From Salisediminibacterium halotolerans (lineage in GTDB: Bacteria; Bacillota; Bacilli; Bacillales; Salisediminibacteriaceae), in the NCBI RefSeq assembly GCF_003814815.1, contig NZ_RKQQ01000004.1, positions 62,001 to 126,000 on the forward strand: a stretch of 64,000 bases of DNA. The letters run 5' to 3'. Position numbers and translations under genes: made by a program. Positions within the stretch are counted from its first letter, which is position 1. Each line of letters begins with the position of its first letter. This document shows positions 27,253-36,688 of this stretch, in pieces. The notes beneath the pieces were generated by a model. That model searched no databases. It saw nothing but the letters and a program-made list of their open reading frames with translations, and was not told the DNA's origin.

Positions 27253-27286
27253 AAACCCCTTGATCAAAAGAATCAAGGGGTTTTAG
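27253..27286. terminator. Terminator hairpin, right copy flanking element 1
   Basis: The same stem as at 26845-26874, here followed by TTTT. It can also serve the leftward queF gene, whose stop is at 27291. Confidence 0.8.
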
Positions 27287-27290
27287 TCTT

Positions 27291-27698
27291 TCAGCTGCCT
27301 GCGTGACGTTCGGCTTCGGTTGTCAGTTCGATGCCGCCGCGCGCAGTTTGGTTCACCGTTACATAGACCGATTCCGGTTCAATCGCGCTGACGATATCAT
27401 CGGCAATTTGCGCTGCGAGCGATTCGCAAAATGCGCCGTGATCTCGGTACGACCAAAGGTAAAACTTAAACGATTTCGATTCGATGCATTTATGCCGAGG
27501 CGTGTAACTTACTTCAACCGTGCCGAAGTCGGGCTGGCCGGTTTTCGGACAAACCGCGGTAAATTCCAAAGCGCGAAACGTAATGCGCGAAACATCCGGA
27601 GCGTCAAATGCTTCTTCAGCCAAGATGCGCTGGCCTTCTTCGACCGATTCCGGACGCGGCATCGGTCCGGAGCGGGGTAAATAATAATCTTCTGCCAA
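27291..27698 (-). CDS. queF: NADPH-dependent 7-cyano-7-deazaguanine reductase
   Basis: A 135-aa type I QueF, which reduces preQ0 to preQ1 in queuosine tRNA modification. The catalytic Cys is C50 in AVCPKTGQPDFG, and the QueF motif is ESKSFKFY (73-80). It is shorter than the B. subtilis protein (165 aa), the difference being at the N-terminus. TTG start with GGAGG 8 nt upstream. A TATAAT -10 box lies about 50 nt upstream. No preQ1 riboswitch or other que gene is adjacent. Confidence 0.92.
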   Translation of the reverse strand: MAEDYYLPRSGPMPRPESVEEGQRILAEEAFDAPDVSRITFRALEFTAVCPKTGQPDFGTVEVSYTPRHKCIESKSFKFYLWSYRDHGAFCESLAAQIADDIVSAIEPESVYVTVNQTARGGIELTTEAERHAGS

Positions 27699-27872
27699 GG
27701 TGAAGTCCTCCTTTTCGATGATGCAGGTTGATCGATATCGATCCGTTATTATACCAAAAGATTTTTAGAAATGGTGAAAAAATGCTTAAGAATGTTTGCC
27801 GGGATGCCGAAAATAATTATGTATGGTTCATTTTAACTAGTAGAGATGCAGCGAAAAAGGGGACTGGTGTTG

Positions 27873-29648
27873 ATGAAGTGGCTGAATGTAAGAAAAAAAC
27901 TGTTGGGGATCTCTGCGATCCTGCTGCTCGTTCCGAGCTTAATCGTCGGGGGAATTTCGTATTACACAGCGAATGAAAGTTTAAATGACTCCGGTGAGCA
28001 AACGATTGAAAACGCCGTGACGATGGCGCTGCAATTGATCGATGCGATGAACGAGAGGGTGGAAGCAGGCGAGCTGGAGCTTGAAGAAGCGCAGGAACAG
28101 GTAAAAGTGTATCTGCTCGGAGAAATGAATGAAGACGGCGAACGTCCGATCAATGATGAGATTGACCTGGGCGAAAACGGTTATTTTGTCATTTATGACG
28201 AAGAGGGAACAGAGGTGGCGCACCCGACGTTGGAAGGCGAGAATATGTGGGACGCGCAGGATACGGACGGCCAGTATCTTGTCCAGGATCAAATCGAAGC
28301 TGCCCAAGCCGGCGGCGGGTTTACGACGTATTCATGGGAATTCCCCGGCGACACGGACCGGGTCGGGGAAAAAATTATGTACAACGACATCGACCCTCAT
28401 TGGGACTGGGTGGTAACGGCCGGGTCGTATATGGAGGATTACAACGAGGCTTCCAATAACATTCTTTGGGTGATTTTTTGGACGCTCGCCGGTTCGTTGC
28501 TGATCGGGACCGTTGTGATTGTCCTGTTTTCCAATCACATTTCCCGGCCGATCCAAGCCGTCAATCAGCAGCTGCAGTCAATGAGCGAAAACGATTTGCG
28601 GCTGGACGATCTCCCGGAAGACCGGGGTGATGAGTTCGGCCAGCTGGCGGCAAATATGAATACGATGAAAGCTAACATGCGGGAGATGATTATGCGGATC
28701 GTTGATTTTTCCGGCTCGCTCGCGTCGTCATCCGAAGAGTTGTCAGCCAGTTCAGAAGAGACGACAAAAGCGACCGAACAGGTGACTGAATCGATACAAA
28801 CGATTTCCGAGAATGCATCGGATCAGGCAGAGAAAGCCAACGGCATGCAAGAAGATGTCTTGGATGTATCAGAAGAAATCGCCTATATTCAAAAGAACAT
28901 GTCCGGTGTCGATAAGGCGATCGAAGAAACGAGCGGGCGGATTGAAGAAGGAAAAGGGAAACTGGCAGAATCATCGGCGAAAATTCATACGATTCAGGAT
29001 AAAACAGCAACGGTCTCCGAGTCGATCAATCAGCTTGGCGAGAAGTCAGCGGAAATTGAAGGCATTTTGAAACTGATCACCGATATTTCGGAGCAGACGA
29101 ATTTACTCGCATTAAATGCGGCGATCGAAGCTGCCCGCGCCGGTGAACACGGCAAAGGCTTTGCCGTTGTAGCTGATGAAGTGCGCAAACTCGCAGAACA
29201 GTCAAATCACAGCGCCTCAAACATCCGTCAGCTCGTCAGTGACATTCAAGGTGATATTCGAGCGGCGATCGATGTGATGGAAGAAAACAAGGCGGAAGTT
29301 GACGAAGGGCAGCGCTCGATTGAGCAAACAGGCGCGGCCTTTGACGAAATCGGTTCATCTAAAGAACAGATTGTCGATTTATCCGGGAAAGTATCTGAAC
29401 ATATTCAAGCTGCCAACGGCAAGACCGGAAAGGTCGTTGAAGCGGTGATGGCAACCGTTCAATCGGTTGAGTCATCGTCGAATGAAGTCGCAACCGTCGC
29501 TTCCAGCTCTGAAGAACAAACGGCCTCGATGGAGGAAGTTTCCTCGGCATCGGCGTCGCTCGCGCAAATTGCCGAAGAATTAAACGAGATTGTTTCGTCC
29601 TTTTACTTGGATAAAAACAACAAGCAGGATGAAAGAGACACAAAATAG
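27873..29648 (+). CDS. Methyl-accepting chemotaxis protein with Cache sensor
   Basis: A 591-aa chemoreceptor. TM1 ([20 protein letters not shown]) and TM2 ([23 protein letters not shown]) bracket a single Cache-type extracytoplasmic domain (about 35-190, with [17 protein letters not shown] and [16 protein letters not shown]). HAMP follows, then a long coiled coil whose tip [20 protein letters not shown] contacts CheA/CheW. The ligand is unknown. GTG (27867) and TTG (27870) are alternative starts. It is not next to che genes. Confidence 0.93.
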   Translation: MKWLNVRKKLLGISAILLLVPSLIVGGISYYTANESLNDSGEQTIENAVTMALQLIDAMNERVEAGELELEEAQEQVKVYLLGEMNEDGERPINDEIDLGENGYFVIYDEEGTEVAHPTLEGENMWDAQDTDGQYLVQDQIEAAQAGGGFTTYSWEFPGDTDRVGEKIMYNDIDPHWDWVVTAGSYMEDYNEASNNILWVIFWTLAGSLLIGTVVIVLFSNHISRPIQAVNQQLQSMSENDLRLDDLPEDRGDEFGQLAANMNTMKANMREMIMRIVDFSGSLASSSEELSASSEETTKATEQVTESIQTISENASDQAEKANGMQEDVLDVSEEIAYIQKNMSGVDKAIEETSGRIEEGKGKLAESSAKIHTIQDKTATVSESINQLGEKSAEIEGILKLITDISEQTNLLALNAAIEAARAGEHGKGFAVVADEVRKLAEQSNHSASNIRQLVSDIQGDIRAAIDVMEENKAEVDEGQRSIEQTGAAFDEIGSSKEQIVDLSGKVSEHIQAANGKTGKVVEAVMATVQSVESSSNEVATVASSSEEQTASMEEVSSASASLAQIAEELNEIVSSFYLDKNNKQDERDTK

Positions 29649-29728
29649 ACAGAAAATTCATCGCAGCGATTTTTGCCGTTGTGTTACGATAAAAGAAACA
29701 ACATCATAAATCGGCCTGATATAAATGA

Positions 29729-29782
29729 GAAAGCCATAAAAACCGGAACGAACTCGTTCTGTCGTTTTTATGGCTTTTTTTG
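29729..29782 (+). terminator. Intrinsic terminator between chemoreceptor gene and glpA
   Basis: AAAGCCATAAAAAC pairs with GTTTTTATGGCTTT, followed by a T run; the inner part GAACGA/TCGTTC also pairs. It ends the chemoreceptor transcript. It could also be a leader terminator of glpABC, since a TGA-TATAAA extended -10 lies at 29717-29725. The second role is uncertain. Confidence 0.75.
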
Positions 29783-29819
29783 ATTGTTTAGATGAAACAG
29801 ACAGAAAGGGGAATGCGTG

Positions 29820-31442
29820 ATGACAGCTCGATTTGAAACGGATGTCGTCATTATCGGCGGCGGAGTGACCGGCGCCGGTGTCGTACGGGATTTGACGTTG
29901 CGCGGTGTTCGCGCAATTTTAGTTGAGCAGCAAGATGTCGTGCACGGCACGTCTTCGAGAAACCACGGCCTGCTCCATTCCGGCGGACGCTATGCGGTCC
30001 GTGATGAGAATGCAGCGATTGAGAGCTACCGGGAGAATTTGATATTAAAAGAGACCGTTCCGGGATCGATTGAACAAACCGGCGGCCTGTTTGTCAAAGT
30101 TCCGGGAGATGATGACGATTATGTCCGCCAATGGCTGAAAAGCTGCGAAAAAGTCGGCATTCCGACAGAAGAAGTGTCTGTTAAACAGGCGCTGAAAGAA
30201 GAGCCTTACTTGAATCGGGATGCCGAAGCGGTCTTTCGTGTCCCCGACGGTGCGGTCGATCCGTTTACGCTGACGGCGGATGTGATTGCCGATGCGGCGG
30301 ACCGCGGCGGCGGTCTGCTTCGATATCACGAAGTGACGAGCATTTCCCGGCAAAACGGCCAAGTCGAATCTGTCACCGTTCAAGACCGGTTTACCGGCGA
30401 ACTGAAACAGATCGAAACGTCAATCGTTATTAATGCGGCCGGTCCGTGGGCAGCACACGTGGCCCGGATGGCCGATGTTCCGATGGAGTTGATCAACAAT
30501 AAAGGTACACTGACTGTGTTGAATCAGCGTATCAACCGGCAAGTGATTAACCGTCTGCGGATGCCGGGCGATGCGGATATATTTGTTCCGGCTCACAATG
30601 TGACGATTTTTGGTACCACAGGAGTGAACGTCGATCGGCCGGATGATACCTCGCTAGATCGCGATGAAATACGTGAAATGATTCAAGAGGGCGCAGCGCT
30701 CGTCCCCGAAGTCGAGAACATCCGGATGATACGGGCGTTCAGCGGAAGCCGGCCGCTGTATCAGGAAAAAGCGGACAGCGATGCAAGCGGACGCGGAGTG
30801 ACACGGGGCATGGCACTTTTAGATCATGAAAAACGGGACGGCCTCGGCGGTTTTATTACGATAAGCGGCGGCAAGCTGACGACGTTTCGCTATATGGCGG
30901 AAAAGACAGCCGATCTCGCGGCAGAAAAACTCGGTGTTCAGGCGGGGTGTACGACCGATCGCGAACCAGTGCCGCACCGTGTAACCGATCGCGATTTTTC
31001 TAAATGGGATCTCTCCCCGGCAGCGCAAAAAAAGGTCCAATACTGGGCTGGAACAAATGTTGAGCGACTGGAAAAATCATTGCATGAATCCGTCAATGCC
31101 AGTGAGGTAATTTGTGAATGCGAACAAGTGACTTGGGCGGAATTAGAGGCGGCTTTTCCTGAAGACCGGCCGTTTCACCTGGGGGATTTACGGCGGAGAA
31201 CACGGCTTGGCATGGGGACGTGCCAAGGGACGTTTTGTCATCAGCGTGCAGCAGCATTAGCCGTCGAAAACGGTTATGCAACCAATCAAGAAGCTGAAGC
31301 GGCGCTTGTGAACGCGCTTGAGACGCGTAAAAAAGGGATGACACCGCTCGGAGATGAACAAACACGGCGGCAGACAGAAATGATGGATGCGATTTACTGC
31401 GTGTCGCTTGGAATGCAGAAGGAGGGGGAGTCGAATGTATAA
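29820..31442 (+). CDS. glpA: Anaerobic glycerol-3-phosphate dehydrogenase subunit A
   Basis: A 540-aa FAD-binding catalytic subunit, matching E. coli GlpA in length (542). FAD motif VVIIGGGVTGAGVVRDL, substrate-region HGTSSRNHGLLHSGGRY, and a C-terminal BFD-like [2Fe-2S] domain (VICECEQVTWAEL to MGTCQGTFCHQR). It oxidises glycerol-3-phosphate to DHAP and passes electrons through GlpB and GlpC to quinone. GAAAGGGG precedes the ATG. It overlaps glpB by 8 nt. Most Bacillus use GlpD instead. Confidence 0.9.
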   Translation: MTARFETDVVIIGGGVTGAGVVRDLTLRGVRAILVEQQDVVHGTSSRNHGLLHSGGRYAVRDENAAIESYRENLILKETVPGSIEQTGGLFVKVPGDDDDYVRQWLKSCEKVGIPTEEVSVKQALKEEPYLNRDAEAVFRVPDGAVDPFTLTADVIADAADRGGGLLRYHEVTSISRQNGQVESVTVQDRFTGELKQIETSIVINAAGPWAAHVARMADVPMELINNKGTLTVLNQRINRQVINRLRMPGDADIFVPAHNVTIFGTTGVNVDRPDDTSLDRDEIREMIQEGAALVPEVENIRMIRAFSGSRPLYQEKADSDASGRGVTRGMALLDHEKRDGLGGFITISGGKLTTFRYMAEKTADLAAEKLGVQAGCTTDREPVPHRVTDRDFSKWDLSPAAQKKVQYWAGTNVERLEKSLHESVNASEVICECEQVTWAELEAAFPEDRPFHLGDLRRRTRLGMGTCQGTFCHQRAAALAVENGYATNQEAEAALVNALETRKKGMTPLGDEQTRRQTEMMDAIYCVSLGMQKEGESNV

Positions 31443-32586
31443 TACGGCTGTGATCGGCCAAGGGCTGACGGGGCTCTTTGCTGCGATCTTATCTGCAGAA
31501 AAAGGCGGCAAAACGGCGGTAATATCCAATGGAGCGGGCAAATGGCTGCAGTCCAGCGGATTGTTTGATTTCACGCCCGGTTTCGCGGGGGACTACGACA
31601 GTTGGAGCAAGCAGTTTGGCCCGGCGGGCAGCGACCCGAAAAAAGCGGTTGATGCGTTTTTACAGCTGACGAAAGAAGTCGGCTATCCTTATGCCGGCTC
31701 ATTCGAACAGACCGTTTCGGTTGTCACCGGTTCCGGCCATCTCAAACAGACGCAGCTCTACCCGCCGACAATGCGCCCGATACCTGATAAAGGAAACTTC
31801 CTAGTTGTCGGTTTTGAAGAAGTGATCGATTTCCAACCGGCGCAGGCAGCCGGCAATTTGCAGCGCGAATGTCCGGGCTGCAATGTATCTGAACTGAAAG
31901 TCTCGCTGGGCGAACGCTCGTCGCGTGGAATGTCGCAGACGGATGCCGCCCGTTTGCTCGATCGAAACGGCGTTCGTCAAGCCGTGATCGCCTCGCTGAA
32001 AGCGGCATTAAAAGACCGGGACGCTGAAGCGCCGGATGTCGTTGTTTTCCCTGCTTTACTCGGGATGAAAAACTGGGCAGAAGCTGTCAACGATTTCGAA
32101 GAAGCGTTCGGTTGCGCTGTTACAGAAGCGCCGGGACTGCCGCCGAATGCGGGCGCGCTCAGGCTTTATCAGCTCTTGAAAAAACGGGCGGTCCGCCTTG
32201 GCGTCCGCTTTTATGAGAATACCGCTGTGAACGGGGCAAAGATACAAGGGAACCGTGTCGGATCGTTAGGGATCGAGCAAGGCGTGCGCCGGCAAAACTT
32301 GCAGGCCGAACATTTTATTGCTGCAACCGGGGGGATTCTCGGCTCGGGATTAATCGATACACTCGACGGCTTCGAAGAAACGGCGCTGCAGCTCGAGGTT
32401 GATGCGAACGGAACGATCATCGAGGTGCCGGAAAATCTTTACCCTGTCGGAGCAGCGGCGGGAATCGATAAAACGCGCTGCGGCATCACGGGCGGAATCT
32501 ATTCGCTTGTTTCCGGATACGATGCCGTCGATCAAATCACGGCAAAACGAAAGGGCGGTGATTCTCGTGCACTTACAGGGGCTTAA
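31435..32586 (+). CDS. glpB: Anaerobic glycerol-3-phosphate dehydrogenase subunit B
   Basis: A 383-aa flavoprotein subunit that links GlpA to GlpC. It starts MYNTAVIGQGLTGLFAAILSA, a dinucleotide-binding motif, and reads QSSGLFDFTPG, as in E. coli GlpB. The C-terminal NLYPVGAAAGIDKTRCGITGG contacts FAD. GGAGGGGG precedes the ATG, which lies inside glpA. It overlaps glpC by 20 nt. Confidence 0.87.
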   Translation: MYNTAVIGQGLTGLFAAILSAEKGGKTAVISNGAGKWLQSSGLFDFTPGFAGDYDSWSKQFGPAGSDPKKAVDAFLQLTKEVGYPYAGSFEQTVSVVTGSGHLKQTQLYPPTMRPIPDKGNFLVVGFEEVIDFQPAQAAGNLQRECPGCNVSELKVSLGERSSRGMSQTDAARLLDRNGVRQAVIASLKAALKDRDAEAPDVVVFPALLGMKNWAEAVNDFEEAFGCAVTEAPGLPPNAGALRLYQLLKKRAVRLGVRFYENTAVNGAKIQGNRVGSLGIEQGVRRQNLQAEHFIAATGGILGSGLIDTLDGFEETALQLEVDANGTIIEVPENLYPVGAAAGIDKTRCGITGGIYSLVSGYDAVDQITAKRKGGDSRALTGA

Positions 32587-33772
32587 TGATCTTGATTACA
32601 ATTCGTGTTTAAAGTGCAATGCCTGTACCGTGAGCTGTCCTGTCTCGAATGTGACCCTCGATTTCGGCGGCCCGAAACATTTGGGGCCCGAACTGGCGAG
32701 ATTGACCGAGCAGCAAGAACCGATCGATGATAAGCGAATTGAATTGTGCACGCTTTGCGGCACTTGTGACGCCGTTTGTCCGGAAGGCGTGCCCGTATCC
32801 TCGCTTACCGCGAATGTAAAGGCGCTTCACGCAGAAGAAAACGGCACGAAATTCCGAGATTTCGTCCTCAGCCACGCGGAGTACGTCGGGAAAATTGCCT
32901 CAGCATTTGCCCCGGCAACGAACTTGACGATGAAAATTAAGCCGGCAAGAAAAGTGATGCAATGGGTAATGGGGATGCACGCCGACCGGCAGTTTCCTGT
33001 GTACCGCTTTAATAACTTCAAAAGACGATATACGAAAAAAACAGCGGAAACGAAACGGAAAGTCGCGTATTTTACCGGCTGCTATGCGACGTACAATCAA
33101 CCGGATATCGGCGACGCATTTGTGAACGTCATGAAACACAACGGGATTGACGTTGCGGTTCCGAAGCAAAAATGCTGCGGCGTGCCGATGTTTGCCAACG
33201 GCAGAATGAAAGAAGGAAAGAAAAATGCCGCGTACAATGTGGACAGTTTACTCGCGTATGTCCGTGACGGATACGATGTCGTCGTTACGTGTTCAAGCTG
33301 CAGTCTGTCGTTTAAAAAAGAATATCTTCACTATTTAAACAGCGCAGAAGCTGAAGAACTGGCGCAGCATGTTTATGATGCGAATGAGTATTTGCGTTTC
33401 TTGAAAGAAAAAGACGAACTAAATGAAGACTTCGGAGCGATCGGGCAGCGGGCCGGCTATTTTTCACCGTGCCATATGAAAGGCCAAGGAATCGGCAATC
33501 CGGCGATGGATATGCTTGAACTGATCCCCGGTTATGAGATTCGTGATTTAGCTGCCGATTGCTGCGGACAATGCGGCACATTCGGCTTTAAAGAAGAAAA
33601 ATATCCCTATTCGATGAAGATGGGTGAGTCGATGAAGGAAGCTGTAAATGAGCTGGACGCTGAAATCACCGTGACTGAGTGCGGAATGTGCAAAACGCAG
33701 CTGGACCAGTTAACGGAGAAAAAGACGATGCATCCGATTGAAGTATTGGCAAAAGCTTATGAGACTGTATAA
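32567..33772 (+). CDS. glpC: Anaerobic glycerol-3-phosphate dehydrogenase subunit C (Fe-S)
   Basis: A 401-aa iron-sulphur membrane-anchoring subunit. Two ferredoxin-type clusters (CLKCNACTVSCP and CTLCGTCDAVCP) and two CCG domains (KCCGVPMF and DCCGQCGTFG) are visible, the arrangement of E. coli GlpC (396 aa). It hands electrons to the quinone pool. GTG start at 32567, inside glpB; the frame is open further upstream, but no better start gives the family N-terminus. Confidence 0.9.
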   Translation: MHLQGLNDLDYNSCLKCNACTVSCPVSNVTLDFGGPKHLGPELARLTEQQEPIDDKRIELCTLCGTCDAVCPEGVPVSSLTANVKALHAEENGTKFRDFVLSHAEYVGKIASAFAPATNLTMKIKPARKVMQWVMGMHADRQFPVYRFNNFKRRYTKKTAETKRKVAYFTGCYATYNQPDIGDAFVNVMKHNGIDVAVPKQKCCGVPMFANGRMKEGKKNAAYNVDSLLAYVRDGYDVVVTCSSCSLSFKKEYLHYLNSAEAEELAQHVYDANEYLRFLKEKDELNEDFGAIGQRAGYFSPCHMKGQGIGNPAMDMLELIPGYEIRDLAADCCGQCGTFGFKEEKYPYSMKMGESMKEAVNELDAEITVTECGMCKTQLDQLTEKKTMHPIEVLAKAYETV

Positions 33773-33791
33773 TTTATAATGTTGCAAACGG

Positions 33792-33819
33792 GCACACCCA
33801 AAAAGCGGGTGTGCTTTTT
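33792..33819 (+). terminator. Intrinsic terminator of glpABC
   Basis: GCACACCC pairs with GGGTGTGC, then TTTTT. Confidence 0.85.
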
Positions 33820-33889
33820 CTGTTGTTAAACGATTTGATATGGTAAAATTCAAATTTAGTAAGTAAAGTAAGAACAGGAGCAGATAGCG

Positions 33890-34504
33890 ATGAAATCAAG
33901 AGGAATTGTCTTTTTATTTTATATTGCCGGACTGGCGATGCTGACGTTCGGAATCAGTTTAATCATTAACGCCGGATTGGGGGCGGGGCCGTGGGATGCC
34001 CTGTTTGTCGGTTTGGCGGCAAACCTCGGTCTGACAGTCGGGAGCTGGACGTTTATTATCGGATTTATATTAATTTTGATCAACGGCGCGCTTTTAAAAG
34101 AGCGGCCTGATTTTGCCGCGTTAATTACGATGTTTTTAATCGGTATATTTATTGATTTCTGGCTGCTTATTGTTTTCGGCGGGGTAACGCTTGAAGCGTA
34201 TACGGTCCGCGGTCTCGTTTTTTCACTCGGGGTTCTTTCGAGCGCTTTCGGGATTGCCAGCTACTTGCAGTCGAATTTTGCCCGCAACCCGATCGATAAT
34301 GCGATGATGGTGTTTCATGAGCTGACAGGCAAGAGTCTGTCGTTTTCGAAAACCTTTTTAGAGGTCAGTATTTTGATTGTTGCCTTTTTCATCGGCGGAC
34401 CGATCGGGGTCGGGACGGTGATTGTCGCTTTTGGAATCGGTCCGCTGATCCAGTTGTTCTACCGGCCGATAACAGCCTTTCGTCATCGGCTCGCAGGCGT
34501 CTAA
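33890..34504 (+). CDS. YczE/YitT-like membrane protein
   Basis: A 204-aa protein with about five hydrophobic helices. It starts GIVFLFYIAGLAMLTFGISL and reads NAGLGAGPWDALFVGLA, a motif of YczE-type proteins (COG2364). In B. subtilis YczE affects secondary-metabolite production, but the general function is unknown. It stands alone between two terminators. Confidence 0.75.
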   Translation: MKSRGIVFLFYIAGLAMLTFGISLIINAGLGAGPWDALFVGLAANLGLTVGSWTFIIGFILILINGALLKERPDFAALITMFLIGIFIDFWLLIVFGGVTLEAYTVRGLVFSLGVLSSAFGIASYLQSNFARNPIDNAMMVFHELTGKSLSFSKTFLEVSILIVAFFIGGPIGVGTVIVAFGIGPLIQLFYRPITAFRHRLAGV

Positions 34505-34522
34505 ATACGAATCGGATGTTAG

Positions 34523-34566
34523 AAACAAGCGCTGCTTTATTTGTGAAGCAGCGCTTGTTTATATTT
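34523..34566 (+). terminator. Intrinsic terminator
   Basis: AAACAAGCGCTGCTT pairs with AAGCAGCGCTTGTTT, followed by a T-rich stretch. Confidence 0.8.
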
Positions 34567-34756
34567 CTAATCTTCTGAATAATCCGATATTCAAACGCTT
34601 ACATAAATGCCGTATAGTGGAAACGGGGCATACAATAGCTGGAAAAACCGTTGCCGGTTCAGGTGTATGTATGCTTACAGGGCAGAAAATGCGGTTTTAC
34701 TGAAACCGCTTTGGCTTGGCATGGACTACACATTAGCGGGAAGGTGGATGATCGGT

Positions 34757-36361
34757 ATGATGAAAGGTGATTTATTAATTTCATCGATGATTGAGCGGGC
34801 AGAGCGTTTTTTTCCGAAAAAAGAAGTGGTTTCTCGGACGATGAACGGGATTCAGCGGTTTTCGTACAAGCAAATCGGGCAAAGGACGCGGAAATTGGCG
34901 AGCCGGCTCGACGAATTCGGAATCAGCCGCGAAGATAAGATCGGGACATTGGCGTGGAATCATCATCGGCATTTAGAGCTTTATTTTGCAGTGCCGAGCA
35001 TCGGGGCCGTTGTGCATACGATCAATATCCGCCTCGCCCCGGAACATATTGTGTATATTATTAATCATGCAGAGGATGAACTGATTTTTGTCGACGAAGA
35101 TGTCTTTCCGCTTATTGAAGCGACGCATCAAAATCTCCGCACGGTGAAGGCGTTTATTGTCATGACCGATAATGAACTCCCCGAGACGGCCGTGCCGAAT
35201 GTTTATTCGTATGAGGATTGGATTGCTTCAGGCGATCCGGATTATCAGTTTCCGAAAGATATTGATGAAGAGGCGCCTGCCGGTATGTGTTTTACATCGG
35301 CGACGACCGGCAATCCGAAAGGAGTTTTGTACACTCACCGCTCGACGGTGCTTCACAGCATGAGTTTGGCGATGGCGGATACAGTCGGGGCGAGTGAAAC
35401 GGATGTGAGTATGCCGGTCGTGCCGATGTTTCACGTAAATGCCTGGGGGATGCCGTATGTCGGGACGTGGCTCGGCTCGACGATTGTCATGCCGGGGCCG
35501 AGGTTTACACCGAAACTGCTGGCTGAATTGATTGAACAAGAGCGGGTGACGATGACAGCCGGCGTGCCGACGATTTGGCTCGGTTTGTTAAAAGAACTGG
35601 AAGAGAACAATTACGATGTCTCGAGTTTGCGGGCGGTCGTCTGCGGCGGGTCGGCAGCTCCGCTCGGAATGATTAAGACGTTTGAAAAGAAATACAACGT
35701 GCCGTTTCTCCATGCTTACGGGATGACAGAGACGAGTCCGCTCGCTACAGTTTCACGCTTGAAAAGTTATCAGCACGATCTACCGGAAGATGAGCTGTAT
35801 GAAGAGCGGGCAAAACAGGGGATTCTTGTTCCGGGCCTTGATATGAAGGTCGTCGGCGCTTCCGGCGAAGTCGCTTGGGATGAAGAAGAAATGGGCGAAT
35901 TGCTTCTGAGCGGACCGTGGATAGCTGATGATTATTACAAAGATGACCGCGGCGAGGAAGCTTTCATTGACGGCTGGCTTCATACCGGCGATGTGTGCAC
36001 GGTTGATGAAGAAGGGGTGATCAAAATCGTCGACCGGACGAAAGATTTGATCAAAAGCGGAGGAGAATGGATTTCATCGGTTGATTTAGAAAATGCGATT
36101 ATGGCGCACGAAAGTGTATTTGAAGCGTCGGTTGTCTCAATTCCGGACCCGGAATGGCAGGAGCGGCCGATTGCCTGTGTCGTTGTGCACGATGGGAAAA
36201 CGGTGACAAAAGAGGAACTATTCGATTTTCTCCGCCCGCAGTTTGCGAAATGGTGGCTGCCCGATGATGTCCTCTTTATGGAAGAAATACCGAAAACGTC
36301 CGTCGGGAAATTTTTGAAGCGCGCGCTTAGAGATGAGGTGCAAAAGCATTACCAAGTTTAA
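34757..36361 (+). CDS. Long-chain fatty acyl-CoA synthetase
   Basis: A 534-aa adenylate-forming enzyme that activates a fatty acid with ATP and CoA. Motifs: P-loop-like TSATTGNPKGVLYTHRS, HAYGMTETSPL, the hinge region HTGDVCTVDEEGVIKIVDRTKDLIKSGGEW (read across positions), and the C-terminal lysine in KTSVGKFLKRAL. It resembles AlkK-type medium/long-chain ligases. The frame is open from 34607, but only from ATG 34757 does the sequence resemble the family. The preceding 250 bp contain a GCGGTTT/AAACCGC hairpin of unknown role. It is monocistronic. Confidence 0.88.
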   Translation: MMKGDLLISSMIERAERFFPKKEVVSRTMNGIQRFSYKQIGQRTRKLASRLDEFGISREDKIGTLAWNHHRHLELYFAVPSIGAVVHTINIRLAPEHIVYIINHAEDELIFVDEDVFPLIEATHQNLRTVKAFIVMTDNELPETAVPNVYSYEDWIASGDPDYQFPKDIDEEAPAGMCFTSATTGNPKGVLYTHRSTVLHSMSLAMADTVGASETDVSMPVVPMFHVNAWGMPYVGTWLGSTIVMPGPRFTPKLLAELIEQERVTMTAGVPTIWLGLLKELEENNYDVSSLRAVVCGGSAAPLGMIKTFEKKYNVPFLHAYGMTETSPLATVSRLKSYQHDLPEDELYEERAKQGILVPGLDMKVVGASGEVAWDEEEMGELLLSGPWIADDYYKDDRGEEAFIDGWLHTGDVCTVDEEGVIKIVDRTKDLIKSGGEWISSVDLENAIMAHESVFEASVVSIPDPEWQERPIACVVVHDGKTVTKEELFDFLRPQFAKWWLPDDVLFMEEIPKTSVGKFLKRALRDEVQKHYQV

Positions 36362-36388
36362 CGTTAAACAGAATCAGTAGCGATTGAA

Positions 36389-36424
36389 AAAAGCAGGCGT
36401 CCCGTGAAGGGAGCCTGCTTTTTA
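36389..36424 (+). terminator. Intrinsic terminator of acyl-CoA synthetase gene
   Basis: AAAAAGCAGGC pairs with GCCTGCTTTTT, ending in a T run. Confidence 0.85.
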
Positions 36425-36435
36425 TAACGTTGTTA

Positions 36436-36663
36436 TTACAAAATCGGTTCGGATAGCAAACGGCCGCGGAAATCGTGACTGCGGACGGGATGGTTCTTAA
36501 ATAATGAAAGCCCTGCCTCTCTTTCATCCTTGCGGTCCTTGTAACCGCGCCAGTGGAAATAAGGCATCGTATATTGTACACACAGTTTGTTAGATTGTTC
36601 GGTATCCAATTGTTCGTAAGTAACGCTGTGCCATGGTCGGCAACATTCTTAATGTACCATGTC
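36436..36663 (-). other. Unassigned stretch with a possible degraded reading frame
   Basis: Between the terminator at 36389 and the next gene I see no solid feature. On the minus strand a 43-codon ATG frame (36567-36436) starts MPYFHWRGYKDRKDEREAG. The same frame reads on upstream without stops for about 30 codons (SVTYEQLDTEQSNK and so on) to ATG GTA CAT TAA. There is no ribosome site. It may be the remnant of a lost gene or chance; I do not recognise the sequence. Confidence 0.25.
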
Positions 36664-36688
36664 GTTGAATGGGTGTCAAGTACATCAG

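Noticed and set aside
34607-34756. N-terminal extension of the acyl-CoA synthetase
   Set aside because: Family similarity starts only near 34757 and the upstream part contains a hairpin and no good ribosome site.
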